From Mogibacterium diversum (GTDB taxonomy: Bacteria > Bacillota > Clostridia > Peptostreptococcales > Anaerovoracaceae): a DNA stretch of 64,000 bases. Positions within the stretch are counted from its first letter, which is position 1, and each line of letters starts with the position of its first letter. Shown in pieces: positions 42,043 through 51,013 of this stretch. The notes below the pieces were generated by a model that saw only the letters and a list, made by a program, of their open reading frames with translations, searched no databases and was not told the origin of the DNA. Location of the stretch: positions 434,001 to 498,000 of the forward strand of contig NZ_CP027228.1 of NCBI RefSeq assembly GCF_002998925.1, written 5' to 3'. The translations under genes and the position numbers were made by a program.

Positions 42043-42189
42043 ATGCATATATTTACACTGATAAGTCTTAAACTGTTTATAGGGTTCATTGTGATGATTC
42101 TAATTATTAAACGTGGGATTAAATCGCATAGGGATGTTTTCCTAGCGGAATATGAAGACGGCAAATTGTATTTTACAACTTATAAGTAG
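42043..42189 (+). CDS. 48-residue small membrane protein
   Basis: A short gene upstream of ydcF: residues 4-22 are hydrophobic (TLISLKLFIGFIVMILII), followed by a basic segment (KRGIKSHR) and an acidic/aromatic tail. AGGA seven bases before the ATG. It ends 25 bases before the YdcF-like gene, so they may form an operon. Coding status rests on the start signal and composition only. Confidence 0.5.
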   Translation: MHIFTLISLKLFIGFIVMILIIKRGIKSHRDVFLAEYEDGKLYFTTYK

Positions 42190-42214
42190 ACAAGTGAAGA
42201 ATTGCGAGGACTGA

Positions 42215-42823
42215 ATGTACTTAATAACATTTGCAATAGTCACAGCATTTATAGCATTCCTGCTGTATTCATTTATCTATCTAGCTACTCCAAAGAAAAA
42301 GATATATGACTTCATCATCATTCATGGTGCTGGTCTTCGTGACGGTGAATATGTCACGACGCTGTTAAAGCAGAGAATTGACAAGGCCATTGAAGCTTTT
42401 CATAACTCCAGTAATCCGAACATTAAGATTATTTGTAGTGGTGGACAAGGGTCAGATGAGAAAGTTTCTGAAGCTAAAGCCATGGCAAATTACATTGCAT
42501 CCAATACGGAAGTACCGATGGGCCGTGTGCTTCTCGAAGAAAAATCTACTACGACATATGAGAATTTGCTGTTTTCAAAAGAAATCGGAGAAGAGTTAGT
42601 AGATAAACCGAAGTTCTTGTTTGTAACTAATAATTATCATGTGTATAGAACTAGCGCTTATGCAAGAAAGATTAAGATGGACGGAGACGGACTAGGGTGT
42701 AGAACCGCGGGTTATTATATTCCATCTGCTTTCATAAGAGAGTTTATCGCTGCTTGCGTAAAGATTAAATGGGCATTTGTAGTACTCTATGCAATATTAT
42801 TTATCTTCCTGTTCTTGCTATAG
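42215..42823 (+). CDS. YdcF/SanA-like (DUF218) membrane protein
   Basis: A 202-residue protein with one N-terminal membrane segment (3-24), a DUF218 domain (FIIIHGAGLRDGEYVTTLLK, IICSGGQGSDEKVSEAKAM, EEKSTTTYENLLFSKEI, FVTNNYHVYRTSAYARKI) and a C-terminal hydrophobic helix. DUF218 proteins are linked to envelope metabolism and vancomycin sensitivity (SanA). The DUF218 core faces the outside according to the usual topology. GAGGA precedes the ATG. Confidence 0.85.
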   Translation: MYLITFAIVTAFIAFLLYSFIYLATPKKKIYDFIIIHGAGLRDGEYVTTLLKQRIDKAIEAFHNSSNPNIKIICSGGQGSDEKVSEAKAMANYIASNTEVPMGRVLLEEKSTTTYENLLFSKEIGEELVDKPKFLFVTNNYHVYRTSAYARKIKMDGDGLGCRTAGYYIPSAFIREFIAACVKIKWAFVVLYAILFIFLFLL

Positions 42824-43001
42824 GATAGAAATAAACAAGTCAATATTAACAATTTTATATGAGATAATTTTAAGCATCTGTAAACGATATATGATTACAA
42901 TTCTGTGTATATCAAAAGCAGGTGCTCTTATTATTTTATAAAATCTTATGCACACAGTATATATATGTGATTTTTTTAGGTATACTGACCTCTAATATTT
43001 G

Positions 43002-43059
43002 TTAGATGTATCTAATATGATAATATAGACATAATAAATTTGCGATTACAATTTATTAT
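43002..43059 (+). promoter_or_regulatory. Two palindromes upstream of the Cys-rich/ABC operon
   Basis: TTAGAT-GT-ATCTAA (43002-43015) is a perfect 14-base palindrome; ATAATAAATT (43031-43040), nine bases, AATTTATTAT (43050-43059) is a perfect ten-base inverted repeat. They flank an AT-rich stretch with a TGATAAT -10-like sequence (43018-43024), 37 bases before the Cys-rich gene. The rest of 42824-43095 shows no gene. Confidence 0.6.
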
Positions 43060-43095
43060 AACGGCTTTATATGATAATGAGAGGTTTGAGGAAAC

Positions 43096-43446
43096 ATGGA
43101 ATCAAGTAGAATCAAGCGTAAACGCCAAAAAGAGATAATGCTAGTTTCACAGATGATCAAGCTTTATTGTCATAAAAATCATACTAATCGGAATGGAAAA
43201 GAACTTTGCGATGAATGTCAAGAGTTGATCGAGTATGCGCGTGAACGTAGCGAGAAATGCCGTTTTATGAAGAGCAAGTCATTTTGCAGTAACTGTAAGA
43301 TTCACTGCTACTCGCCAGATATGAGAGATAAAATTAAGAAGGTCATGCGTTATAGTGGACCGCGAATTATCATATATCATCCGCTTCTGTGTCTAAGACA
43401 TGTTATAACAGGAGCGAAGGAAAAGAGGAGAACTAGGCGTGATTAA
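43096..43446 (+). CDS. Nitrous oxide-stimulated promoter family protein
   Basis: A 116-residue basic, Cys/His-rich protein. The spaced CHKNH, CDEC, CRF, CSNCKIHCYSP and HPLLCLRH motifs match the small NO-stimulated-promoter family (PF11756), named from genes near nitrous oxide functions; the function is unknown and the cysteines suggest metal or Fe-S binding. GAGG precedes the ATG. Its end overlaps the following ABC gene by eight bases, giving translational coupling. Confidence 0.8.
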   Translation: MESSRIKRKRQKEIMLVSQMIKLYCHKNHTNRNGKELCDECQELIEYARERSEKCRFMKSKSFCSNCKIHCYSPDMRDKIKKVMRYSGPRIIIYHPLLCLRHVITGAKEKRRTRRD

Positions 43447-45178
43447 GATGAGGCTTATTAAGCTATTGAAGGGCTCTGGAAAGTACATAATCTATCAGAT
43501 TGCATGGCAGTGGCTTTCACTGCTCGCTCAGATTGCGATAGTATGGCAGGTAACTCAGTTAATCGATGAAGCGTGGCAAAAGAGTATTACAAGCTCCGGT
43601 GTTCTTATGACTATTGGAATTGTATCGGCTGGACTTATCGTTAGGTTTATTTGCGACCGTTTATATTCACGTTCGTGTTATTTGGCTAGTGTCGATGTTA
43701 AGCGTGTGCTTAGAGAGCAAATATATAGAAAGGTTCTATGGCTAGGACCATCATACCGCGAGCAGATTAGAACATCTGAAATTGTGCAGATGACTGGTGA
43801 AGGCGTAGAACAGCTTGAGACTTATTTTGGCAGGTATCTAAGCCAGTTTTTATACGCGCTTTTAGCACCGTTTTCTCTATTTATTATAATTTCAAGAATT
43901 AGCTTAAGAACAGCTGTCGTGTTACTCGCTGCAGTTCCGCTTATTCCGATTGTAATCATGTTAGTAATGTTTATTGCTAGAAAGATTCTCGGGAATTACT
44001 TCGATATATATTATGGCCTTGGAGACAGCTTTCTCGAGAAGCTGCAGGGAATGACAACTCTGAAGATTTATAGAGCTGACCGGAGGGCAGTAGAGCAGAT
44101 AGATAGTGAATCAGAGCAGTTCCGCAAGATAACGATGAAGGTTCTGATGATGCAACTTAACAGCACCTCGATTATGGACATTATCGCTTACGGTGGGGCA
44201 GCTGCTGGAATTATAAGTGCGCTAACAGAATTTTCTGACCGTAACATCAATGTTTCGGGAGTGTTAATGTGCATATTCTTAGCTGCAGAGTTTTTTCTTC
44301 CCATGCGCCTCCTTGGTAGCTTCTTCCATATCGGAATGAACGGTATGAAGGCAAGCGATAGAATATTTGCATTTCTTAATCTGCCAGAGCAGAAACGTGG
44401 AGAAGAGGAAATTGCTGGGAACAAGATAGATATATCGCTCGATAATGTCTCATTTTCTTATGATGAGAGCAGAGAGGTTTTACATGATATAAGTATGAAT
44501 ATAGATTCATGCTCTCTTGTGTCCATCGTTGGAGTTTCGGGCTCAGGAAAATCCACAATTGCTGGAATCTTGCTTGGTAAGAATCATTATTATAGTGGCA
44601 GTATAAAAGTTAACGGTACTGAGCATAAAGAATTATCTAGCAAATCGCTTATGGAGAATTTCACTATGATTGGCCATAACAGCTGGGTTTTTAAGGGTAC
44701 AGTGCGTGAGAACCTGCTTATGGGAAATCCTACGGCAACTGATGCTGAACTGTTAGATGCTTTGGATAATGTAAATCTAAAGAACTTTCTTGAGTCACAG
44801 AGCGGTTTAGATACTAGGGTGGAATCAAATGCTTCTAACTTCTCAGGTGGTCAGAAGCAGAGACTTGCCCTAGCTAGAGCTCTCCTTCACGACACACCAG
44901 TATACATATTTGATGAAGCAACATCTAACATCGATGCTGACAGTGAGGAAGCTATAATGACAGCTGTTAAGCAGATTGCTAAAAAGAAGACCGTAATCTT
45001 AATATCCCATAGACTTGCTAATGTCACAGATAGCGATGCAATATATATGCTTAAAGATGGCAAGATCATCGAAAAAGGTACGCATCATGAACTCATGGGT
45101 ATCAAGGGAACATATGCAAATCTTTTCTCTGAACAATCAGAGCTTGAAAACTATTCAAGAGGAAGAGAGGAGGCTTAA
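43439..45178 (+). CDS. CydD-like ABC transporter (permease-ATPase)
   Basis: A 579-residue half-transporter. N-terminal membrane region to about residue 310, then the ATPase: Walker A GVSGSGKST, signature FSGGQKQRLALARAL, Walker B VYIFDEATSNID, H-loop ILISHRLANV. The membrane part resembles CydD/CydC, which move thiols or heme-linked cargo during cytochrome bd assembly; no cydAB is in the window. Starts with GTG 43439 (GAGGAG eight bases upstream; ATG 43448 is an alternative) overlapping the Cys-rich gene, and is followed two bases later by its partner. Cargo unknown. Confidence 0.82.
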   Translation: MIKMRLIKLLKGSGKYIIYQIAWQWLSLLAQIAIVWQVTQLIDEAWQKSITSSGVLMTIGIVSAGLIVRFICDRLYSRSCYLASVDVKRVLREQIYRKVLWLGPSYREQIRTSEIVQMTGEGVEQLETYFGRYLSQFLYALLAPFSLFIIISRISLRTAVVLLAAVPLIPIVIMLVMFIARKILGNYFDIYYGLGDSFLEKLQGMTTLKIYRADRRAVEQIDSESEQFRKITMKVLMMQLNSTSIMDIIAYGGAAAGIISALTEFSDRNINVSGVLMCIFLAAEFFLPMRLLGSFFHIGMNGMKASDRIFAFLNLPEQKRGEEEIAGNKIDISLDNVSFSYDESREVLHDISMNIDSCSLVSIVGVSGSGKSTIAGILLGKNHYYSGSIKVNGTEHKELSSKSLMENFTMIGHNSWVFKGTVRENLLMGNPTATDAELLDALDNVNLKNFLESQSGLDTRVESNASNFSGGQKQRLALARALLHDTPVYIFDEATSNIDADSEEAIMTAVKQIAKKKTVILISHRLANVTDSDAIYMLKDGKIIEKGTHHELMGIKGTYANLFSEQSELENYSRGREEA

Positions 45179-45180
45179 AT

Positions 45181-46884
45181 ATGGACAAAGATATGCGTAG
45201 GTCTGATATAGCGATAATGCGGAGACTAATCGTACTAGTAAAGCCTCTTACAGGCGTAATGATAACAGGCATCATACTTGGTGTAGCCGGATTCCTCTGT
45301 GCTATATTCCTAACCATTGTAGGTGGCATTGGAGTTATAAAAGGTCTATCCGTATTTGGTGGAGACGTCATGTTCGGCAGCACTGCACTAGATGAAGTGA
45401 TTTCTTGGAATCAGATATTTGTGCTGCTTATTGGGCTTGCATTAGCGAGAGGTATTCTTCACTATGGCGAGCAGTATTGTAATCACTATATAGCTTTTAG
45501 AATTCTTGCGATTATACGTCATAAGGTTTTTGAATGCCTTAGAAAGCTCTGTCCGGCGAAGCTTGAAGGAAAGAACAAGGGCGACCTAATCTCTATTATC
45601 ACGGGTGATATCGAACTTCTTGAGGTGTTCTTCGCACATACCATATCTCCGATTGTAATTGCATTTTTAACTTCGCTAATAATGGTGGTATTCATAGGAG
45701 CTCAAAGCATGGTGGCTGGGGTCATAGCATGTATGGGATACACTGTAGTTGGAGTTGTACTACCGATATGGAACGGTAAGAGAAGTGCTAGTGCTGGAAT
45801 GAAGTTTCGTAACGGCGTCGGTGAACTAAATGGCTTCGTACTAGATAGCATGTACGGTGTGGATGAGATTCTGCAGTATGGTCAAGGTGATCAGCAGCTC
45901 AGTAAGATGAATGAAAAGTCACAATCGCTTGCCGAGGATCAGGAGAATCTGAGCAAATTCGAAGGCTCTCAGAGGGCAGTAACTAATATTGTCATCCAGC
46001 TATTCTCTTGGGGCATGTTATTTACGATGATTTACCTTTATATGGAGAGTGCGGCTACATTTTCTGAAGTGCTGATTTCAACACTTGCTATGATGAGCTC
46101 CTTCGGACCAGTCGTTGCACTTGCTTCGCTTTCTAATAGCTTAAATCAGACACTTGCCTGCGGGGAGAGAGTCCTGGCACTACTCGAGGAAGCACCTCCG
46201 GTCGAGGAAGTATGTGGCAAGGAGCATACTTATTTTGAAGGGGCTAAGGCAGACGATATAACTTTCTCATATGAAGACGAGATTATATTAAAAAATGTAA
46301 CGGTAGATATTGAAAAGGGTAAGGTGCTCGGAATACATGGTGCTAGCGGTTCTGGAAAATCAACGCTCTTAAAGCTCATAATGAGATTTTGGGATGTGAA
46401 AGAGGGCCAGATGCTGATATCTGAAAAGGATATCAAGGAAATCAATACAGATGACCTTCGCTCAATGTCGTCATATGTAACACAGGATACGATACTGTTT
46501 CGTGATACCATAGCAAATAATATTAGGATTGCTAATCCAGACGCAGAGCTCGCTAAAGTTGAGGAGGCAGCTAAGAAGGCTAGCATTCACGATTTTATTA
46601 TTAGACTTCCGCACGGTTATGAGACAAACGTAGGAGAGCTCGGTAGCACTCTGTCTGATGGTGAGAAGCAGAGAGTAGGGCTTGCAAGAGCATTTCTTCA
46701 TGACTCAGAGCTCTTGCTACTTGACGAACCGACCAGCAATCTAGATGTTCTGAATGAGGGAATTATCCTAAAGTCTCTTGAAAATGAAAAAATAGGAAAG
46801 ACAATAGTACTCGTATCTCACAGGAAATCGACACTTTCGCTTGCCGATAGAATATATGAGATGGATAACGGCAGATTATCATAA
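45181..46884 (+). CDS. CydC-like ABC transporter (permease-ATPase), partner
   Basis: A 567-residue half-transporter that probably forms a heterodimer with the preceding protein. Walker A is GASGSGKST, Walker B LLLLDEPTSNLD and H-loop VLVSHRKST. The signature is LSDGEKQRVGLARAF instead of LSGGQ, as in one half of many asymmetric exporters. Six membrane spans are expected in residues 25-310. GAGGAGG overlaps the end of the first gene. The pair may be expressed from the 43096 promoter. Confidence 0.82.
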   Translation: MDKDMRRSDIAIMRRLIVLVKPLTGVMITGIILGVAGFLCAIFLTIVGGIGVIKGLSVFGGDVMFGSTALDEVISWNQIFVLLIGLALARGILHYGEQYCNHYIAFRILAIIRHKVFECLRKLCPAKLEGKNKGDLISIITGDIELLEVFFAHTISPIVIAFLTSLIMVVFIGAQSMVAGVIACMGYTVVGVVLPIWNGKRSASAGMKFRNGVGELNGFVLDSMYGVDEILQYGQGDQQLSKMNEKSQSLAEDQENLSKFEGSQRAVTNIVIQLFSWGMLFTMIYLYMESAATFSEVLISTLAMMSSFGPVVALASLSNSLNQTLACGERVLALLEEAPPVEEVCGKEHTYFEGAKADDITFSYEDEIILKNVTVDIEKGKVLGIHGASGSGKSTLLKLIMRFWDVKEGQMLISEKDIKEINTDDLRSMSSYVTQDTILFRDTIANNIRIANPDAELAKVEEAAKKASIHDFIIRLPHGYETNVGELGSTLSDGEKQRVGLARAFLHDSELLLLDEPTSNLDVLNEGIILKSLENEKIGKTIVLVSHRKSTLSLADRIYEMDNGRLS

Positions 46885-46968
46885 TTTAATTATGCTATGA
46901 ATAAAAATTGAGCATAACTAAGCTGAGAAAGATTGATTTACACTCGGAATTGATAAAGGAGTTAAAAA

Positions 46969-47574
46969 ATGTTCTGGGATAATATAGCAGGCGTATATGA
47001 CATATTCGTTAAAGTTATAAACAGAAAGACACATAACGAGCTAAAGAGGATAGTTGGCAAATACATAGAGTCAAATGACAATGTGCTCGAGTGTGCGGCA
47101 GGAACCGGTATGCTTAGTGCTGTTATAGCTGAAAGGTGTAATACGCTTGTCGCAACTGATTTTGCACCTAAGATGATTAAACGTGCTGAGAAGAACTGCT
47201 CGTCTTATACTAATATCAATTTTGAATATGCGAACATCATGTCACTTAAATATCCGGATGATAGCTTTGATAAGGTTATTGCTGGTAACGTGATACATCT
47301 TCTAGATGAACCACTAAAGGCACTTGCCGAGTTAAACCGTGTCTGCAAACCTGGTGGACTTTTAATAATTCCAACGTATATGAATCGTGATAAACATGAT
47401 AAAAAGAGCGCACTGACTGATTCGGTCGGAAAAGCAGGGGCTGATTTTAAACAATATTTTAATGTTGTTAGCTATATTGAATTTTTTAAAACAGCTGGAT
47501 ATGATGATGTAAATGTAGAGCTGGCAGATGGAAGGATTCCGTGTGCAGTTGCAACTATGACTAAATTAATATAA
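46969..47574 (+). CDS. Class I SAM-dependent methyltransferase
   Basis: A 201-residue methyltransferase. Motif I is VLECAAGTGMLSAVIA (about residues 41-56), followed by VATDFAPKMIKRAEKN (acidic ribose-binding Asp) and FDKVIAGNVIHLLDEPLKAL; the post-motif region PGGLLIIPTYM fits the Methyltransf_11 type. AAGGAG precedes the ATG. It lies 84 bases after the ABC pair and may be part of that operon. Substrate unknown, possibly a small metabolite or quinone-like compound. Confidence 0.82.
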   Translation: MFWDNIAGVYDIFVKVINRKTHNELKRIVGKYIESNDNVLECAAGTGMLSAVIAERCNTLVATDFAPKMIKRAEKNCSSYTNINFEYANIMSLKYPDDSFDKVIAGNVIHLLDEPLKALAELNRVCKPGGLLIIPTYMNRDKHDKKSALTDSVGKAGADFKQYFNVVSYIEFFKTAGYDDVNVELADGRIPCAVATMTKLI

Positions 47575-47737
47575 ATATGAATGATAAAAAACTGCAAGGA
47601 GATGGTTAAAATAGCTCTTCGGTTTGTTCTTAGATGCTTTTTTATATATTAAGCGAAAAGAACTGTTGGGACTCTTATAATTTTAATTTATAATGGAAGA
47701 GGTTCTGCATAATGTAACACATAGAGATATACCTATC

Positions 47738-47941
47738 ATGAATTATATTTTTGAAATCATATTACTTGCAATAATTGTAATTGTGCCGATAATAGTTATC
47801 TGGCATCGAGGCAATCTTGCACAATCTGGCCAGAAAAGAGCCGGTATAAGAGGCGAGAAGTTCACTAGTAAGCTGATACGAGAAACTCTGCGTAATGACG
47901 ACACTCTACTCTGTAACGTAAGTATTTCCTTTAATGACTAA
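47738..47941 (+). pseudogene. Fragment of a NERD (nuclease-related) membrane protein
   Basis: An N-terminal membrane helix (NYIFEIILLAIIVIVPIIVI) is followed by SGQKRAGIRGEKFTSKLIRE and DTLLCNVSI, the opening strand-helix-strand of a NERD domain, and then the frame stops at about 68 residues (82 if started at 47693). The catalytic-like ExK part of NERD is missing, and I find no continuation in the next 98 bases. No good ribosome binding site precedes either start. A broken gene is the simplest reading; a short membrane protein cannot be excluded. Confidence 0.5.
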
Positions 47942-48039
47942 CAATAAACTAAATTCTCAAACGCGAGAGAAGATTATAGAACTACTATCTTAGATCAAAG
48001 CTGTATTAACAATGTTATATGAAAGAGGCATATTAATAT

Positions 48040-49083
48040 ATGAAAAAAATATACTTATTAGGGCTGGTAATAACATTAATTATGATATTGTGCTCTGGAT
48101 GTATACTGCCTGATGGTAAACCATTAACCACTGAGAGTGTAACGGAGAAGGCCGAAGAGCGTTACGGTGCAGGTAAGGTAAAAGTTAAACAGCTTGATAG
48201 GAAGACTTGGGAAATTTCGCCTACTGATTATCCTGATATCAAGTACACCATTAAGCAGAAAATTGGTCATGGAGGTGTAATTCCAGTCCCTGCATATACG
48301 GATGATGATAATAGAATGGAAATATTAGGTAAAATTGTCCTGCATAAGTTTTTCAGCCGAAAAGAGATAAAAAATATAGAATTCTCGGATTCAATAATTA
48401 AGTATAAATGCAATGTAAAAAGTGATCAGGATGTTGAAGCTCTGTGTTCTAAGCTGCAGGCAATGTGCGAATACATGAATGAACACTATAGTTCTGTCGT
48501 TAAGGATGCATATGTTTTGGCTTATTTCAAGGAGCCACGGGGAGCTGTTCCAGCTGTTGCCAAATATAAAAAACCAGCTATGCGAGATAAAATTAGCAAG
48601 TCTAAAATTATTTCGTATTTAGACTCTAAGTATGGTAGTGGAACTTACACATTCAGAAAAGTTCCATCAGATGAAGTTTCGCATGAAGGTGAAGTAGAGG
48701 TAAAACTGAATGCTTATCCGGATATGCCTTTCTACCTTGCAACCAGTACTAAGCAGGGTAAGCGAGGTCAGCTGACAGACACACTTTACATAGATATGAT
48801 ATATAATTTGGCATCTAAGTTTCCAGCGAGTGAATATGATTCTTCAAGCTATTTAGAAGTAGAAGGAGAAGAGAATCTTGATGGAGAAAGATACTATGGA
48901 GTTCTTCTAAGGCGTTACTTTAATTGGGGTGATGAGACAGGTGTTATCGAAAATATGCAGGTGATCCGAAAGGCTCTAAGGTCGTATTTGGATCAGTATC
49001 CGGTAGTTAATTATTCGGATTATCCTGAGAACAAGCATGTGGTGAAAACACCTATTTGTATGAAGATATCTGTACAGTTTTAA
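48040..49083 (+). CDS. Unrecognised lipoprotein
   Basis: A 347-residue exported protein with a signal peptide whose hydrophobic core (YLLGLVITLIMIL) ends in LCSGC at 17-21, a lipobox with Cys at -3. The mature part is polar, Lys/Tyr-rich, with two similar halves by eye (GAGKVKVKQLDRKTWEIS and GSGTYTFRKVPSDEV), suggesting an internal duplication. No known domain. GAGG about 12 bases before the ATG. Confidence 0.65.
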   Translation: MKKIYLLGLVITLIMILCSGCILPDGKPLTTESVTEKAEERYGAGKVKVKQLDRKTWEISPTDYPDIKYTIKQKIGHGGVIPVPAYTDDDNRMEILGKIVLHKFFSRKEIKNIEFSDSIIKYKCNVKSDQDVEALCSKLQAMCEYMNEHYSSVVKDAYVLAYFKEPRGAVPAVAKYKKPAMRDKISKSKIISYLDSKYGSGTYTFRKVPSDEVSHEGEVEVKLNAYPDMPFYLATSTKQGKRGQLTDTLYIDMIYNLASKFPASEYDSSSYLEVEGEENLDGERYYGVLLRRYFNWGDETGVIENMQVIRKALRSYLDQYPVVNYSDYPENKHVVKTPICMKISVQF

Positions 49084-49114
49084 TTTATAAGTAATATTAT
49101 TAAGGAGGATATAT

Positions 49115-49930
49115 ATGGGTTTTGATATTAGCTATCATCCTATGAGCAGAACTCAGATGGAGGAGTGGTACTTTGCTCCGCTCAAGGCTCTTAGAGATGG
49201 AGATGAGAGTGTTCTAAATGCTTTAATGGAATCACAAGGAGAGGAATTCTTTCACGAAAAGTTTGTTGATCACATGAAATACTTCACATCGATAGATGAA
49301 GGAGAGCCATCGGAAAAGGGACTTCTATACGGATTACCTATAATCGGTGGATTCTTCCGCGACTATCAATATGTACGCGGTGCTGCTTTTTCGTTTGTAA
49401 TAGAAAGACATCCCGAGATGGATAGATACCGCACCCCTTGGTCTGAAGTGCTACCTTCGTGGCTTCCTGCTCCTAGCAACGACTTGATTGAGGAGAATTA
49501 CTCTGCAGGTATATTCATTGGTCCTGATCACGTAAAGGAGCTACTAAGAGATATAGAAAGTGATGAAGCTGTCCGCAGCATTGTTACAGAATCATTTGGA
49601 CCGGACAACCTGGGGGTATTTCAGTTTGCTTTACAAGATGCTGCAAATACAGATAGTGGTCTTATCGAAGCAACCGAGGTAATGGAGGTTCAGCCATTTG
49701 ACTTAAATAAATCAACTTGCTATTCAGATATACGATTTTGCGATCCTCGAGGCGCTCTTATATACCGTGAGGTGGCTTTAGCACAGGTTAGAGAAGCGAC
49801 TGGTATGAGCGATGATGAAATAGCTGAGAATGTCGTATACAAGAAGACTGATCATGAGATACCAGAAGAGAGTGCTCCTAAGCCAGAGAAGAAGAAGGGG
49901 TTTCTATCAAAATTGTTCGGGAAGAAATAG
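49115..49930 (+). CDS. Unrecognised 271-residue protein
   Basis: A soluble acidic protein with a Lys-rich C-terminal tail (PKPEKKKGFLSKLFGKK), similar in style to proteins that peripherally bind membranes through a basic amphipathic end. The N terminus MGFDISYHPMS and the GPDNLGVFQFALQDAANTD stretch are distinctive but match nothing I know. GGAGG before the ATG. It follows the lipoprotein gene by 31 bases and may be co-transcribed. Confidence 0.62.
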   Translation: MGFDISYHPMSRTQMEEWYFAPLKALRDGDESVLNALMESQGEEFFHEKFVDHMKYFTSIDEGEPSEKGLLYGLPIIGGFFRDYQYVRGAAFSFVIERHPEMDRYRTPWSEVLPSWLPAPSNDLIEENYSAGIFIGPDHVKELLRDIESDEAVRSIVTESFGPDNLGVFQFALQDAANTDSGLIEATEVMEVQPFDLNKSTCYSDIRFCDPRGALIYREVALAQVREATGMSDDEIAENVVYKKTDHEIPEESAPKPEKKKGFLSKLFGKK

Positions 49931-49983
49931 TATGCTGGACAAATAATTCAATTTGAATAAAAGACTATGCACTCGTTGAGAGA

Positions 49984-50021
49984 TTGACGTTACTAGTGTT
50001 ATCATACATGAGTAACGTCAA
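49984..50021 (+). promoter_or_regulatory. Long inverted repeat upstream of the ferredoxin-type gene
   Basis: TTGACGTTACT (49984-49994) and AGTAACGTCAA (50011-50021) are perfect inverted repeats of 11 bases around 16 bases. No T run follows, so it is unlikely to be a terminator. It lies 33 bases before the gene at 50055 and overlaps a TTGACG that could be a -35 box, fitting an operator. Confidence 0.65.
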
Positions 50022-50054
50022 TTTAAATTATATGAAGGTACAAAGGTGTAAGAG

Positions 50055-50876
50055 ATGAAAAAATACTGTCTGCCAGTGCTGATGCTGGTAACATTTGAGA
50101 CGATAGCAGTGACGCTATGGCTCGCTAAGGACAACCTGTTTTATCTTCTCAATTTCAGCTATATCGGTATTTCTATATTCATTGGGCAGATGTTATTTAT
50201 ATGTAGGTATAAACATGCAAGGCGTATTGTGCAGCTACTCATCGGACTATATATGCTCATCTATCTTGGACTCATAAACAACGAGAACATGCAAATAGAA
50301 GGCTTCTGGTACTACTTGTTCACCGGCGTCTTCGAGGCAGCTACGATTCACTATGCTGTGGCGAAAATCTTTGGACCACTTATATTCGGTAGAGGCTGGT
50401 GCGGTTATGCGTGCTGGACCGCAATGGTGTTAGACTTCTTGCCATACAAAGTGCCATCTGGACCTAGAAAGAAAATAGGTTGGATTAGATACACTACATT
50501 TGTAGCAGCGTTTTTCTTCGTATCGGCTTTATTCCTAGCTAAAGTAGGTAATATCGAACGAATAATGTTCTTTGCCTTTATAATTGGCAATGCGTTATAT
50601 TACGCAGTTGGAATAGGTATGGCGTTTGCATTTAAGGATAACCGAGCATTTTGCAAATACGTCTGTCCGATAACAGTATTCATGAAACCGATGAGCTACT
50701 ACTCACTAGTCCGAATCAAGTGTGATACTGATAAGTGCATATCATGTGGTAAATGCAAGAAGGTTTGCCCGATGGATGTCGAGATGACGGACAATTCCAG
50801 AAAAAGGGCGAATGGTACAGAGTGCATACTCTGCACTGAGTGCGTTAAGGTGTGCCCTGTTAATGCGCTTAAATAA
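50055..50876 (+). CDS. Membrane 4Fe-4S protein, NapH/NosR/CcoG-like
   Basis: A 273-residue protein with five or six membrane helices, the cysteine pair GRGWCGYACWTAMVLDFLPY (about residues 116-135) and KYCPI-type KYVCPI, then a C-terminal double [4Fe-4S] ferredoxin domain (CISCGKCKKVCPMDV and CILCTECVKVCPVNALK). This is the NapH/YccM/CcoG type of membrane electron carrier. No nap, nos or cyt c oxidase genes are nearby, so the electron acceptor is unknown. AAGGTG precedes the ATG; a terminator follows. It is monocistronic behind a long inverted repeat. Confidence 0.85.
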   Translation: MKKYCLPVLMLVTFETIAVTLWLAKDNLFYLLNFSYIGISIFIGQMLFICRYKHARRIVQLLIGLYMLIYLGLINNENMQIEGFWYYLFTGVFEAATIHYAVAKIFGPLIFGRGWCGYACWTAMVLDFLPYKVPSGPRKKIGWIRYTTFVAAFFFVSALFLAKVGNIERIMFFAFIIGNALYYAVGIGMAFAFKDNRAFCKYVCPITVFMKPMSYYSLVRIKCDTDKCISCGKCKKVCPMDVEMTDNSRKRANGTECILCTECVKVCPVNALK

Positions 50877-50904
50877 GTAAGAATTAAAAAAAGAACTTAA
50901 TGAT

Positions 50905-50946
50905 ATAGCCCTTGAAATTATACGACTACAGGGCTATTTTTTATTA
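50905..50946 (+). terminator. Terminator after the ferredoxin-type gene
   Basis: ATAGCCCT (50905-50912) pairs with AGGGCTAT (50930-50937), followed by TTTTTTATT. Confidence 0.85.
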
Positions 50947-51013
50947 TGAAAGCATGAATATAGTGTTAATGCATCACAAGAATAGATATCTCATGATAAT
51001 AGGAGTATAAAGC

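Noticed and set aside
43439..46884. Calling the ABC pair CydDC outright
   Set aside because: Without cydAB nearby and with a degenerate LSDGE signature in the second protein, only a CydDC-like label is justified.
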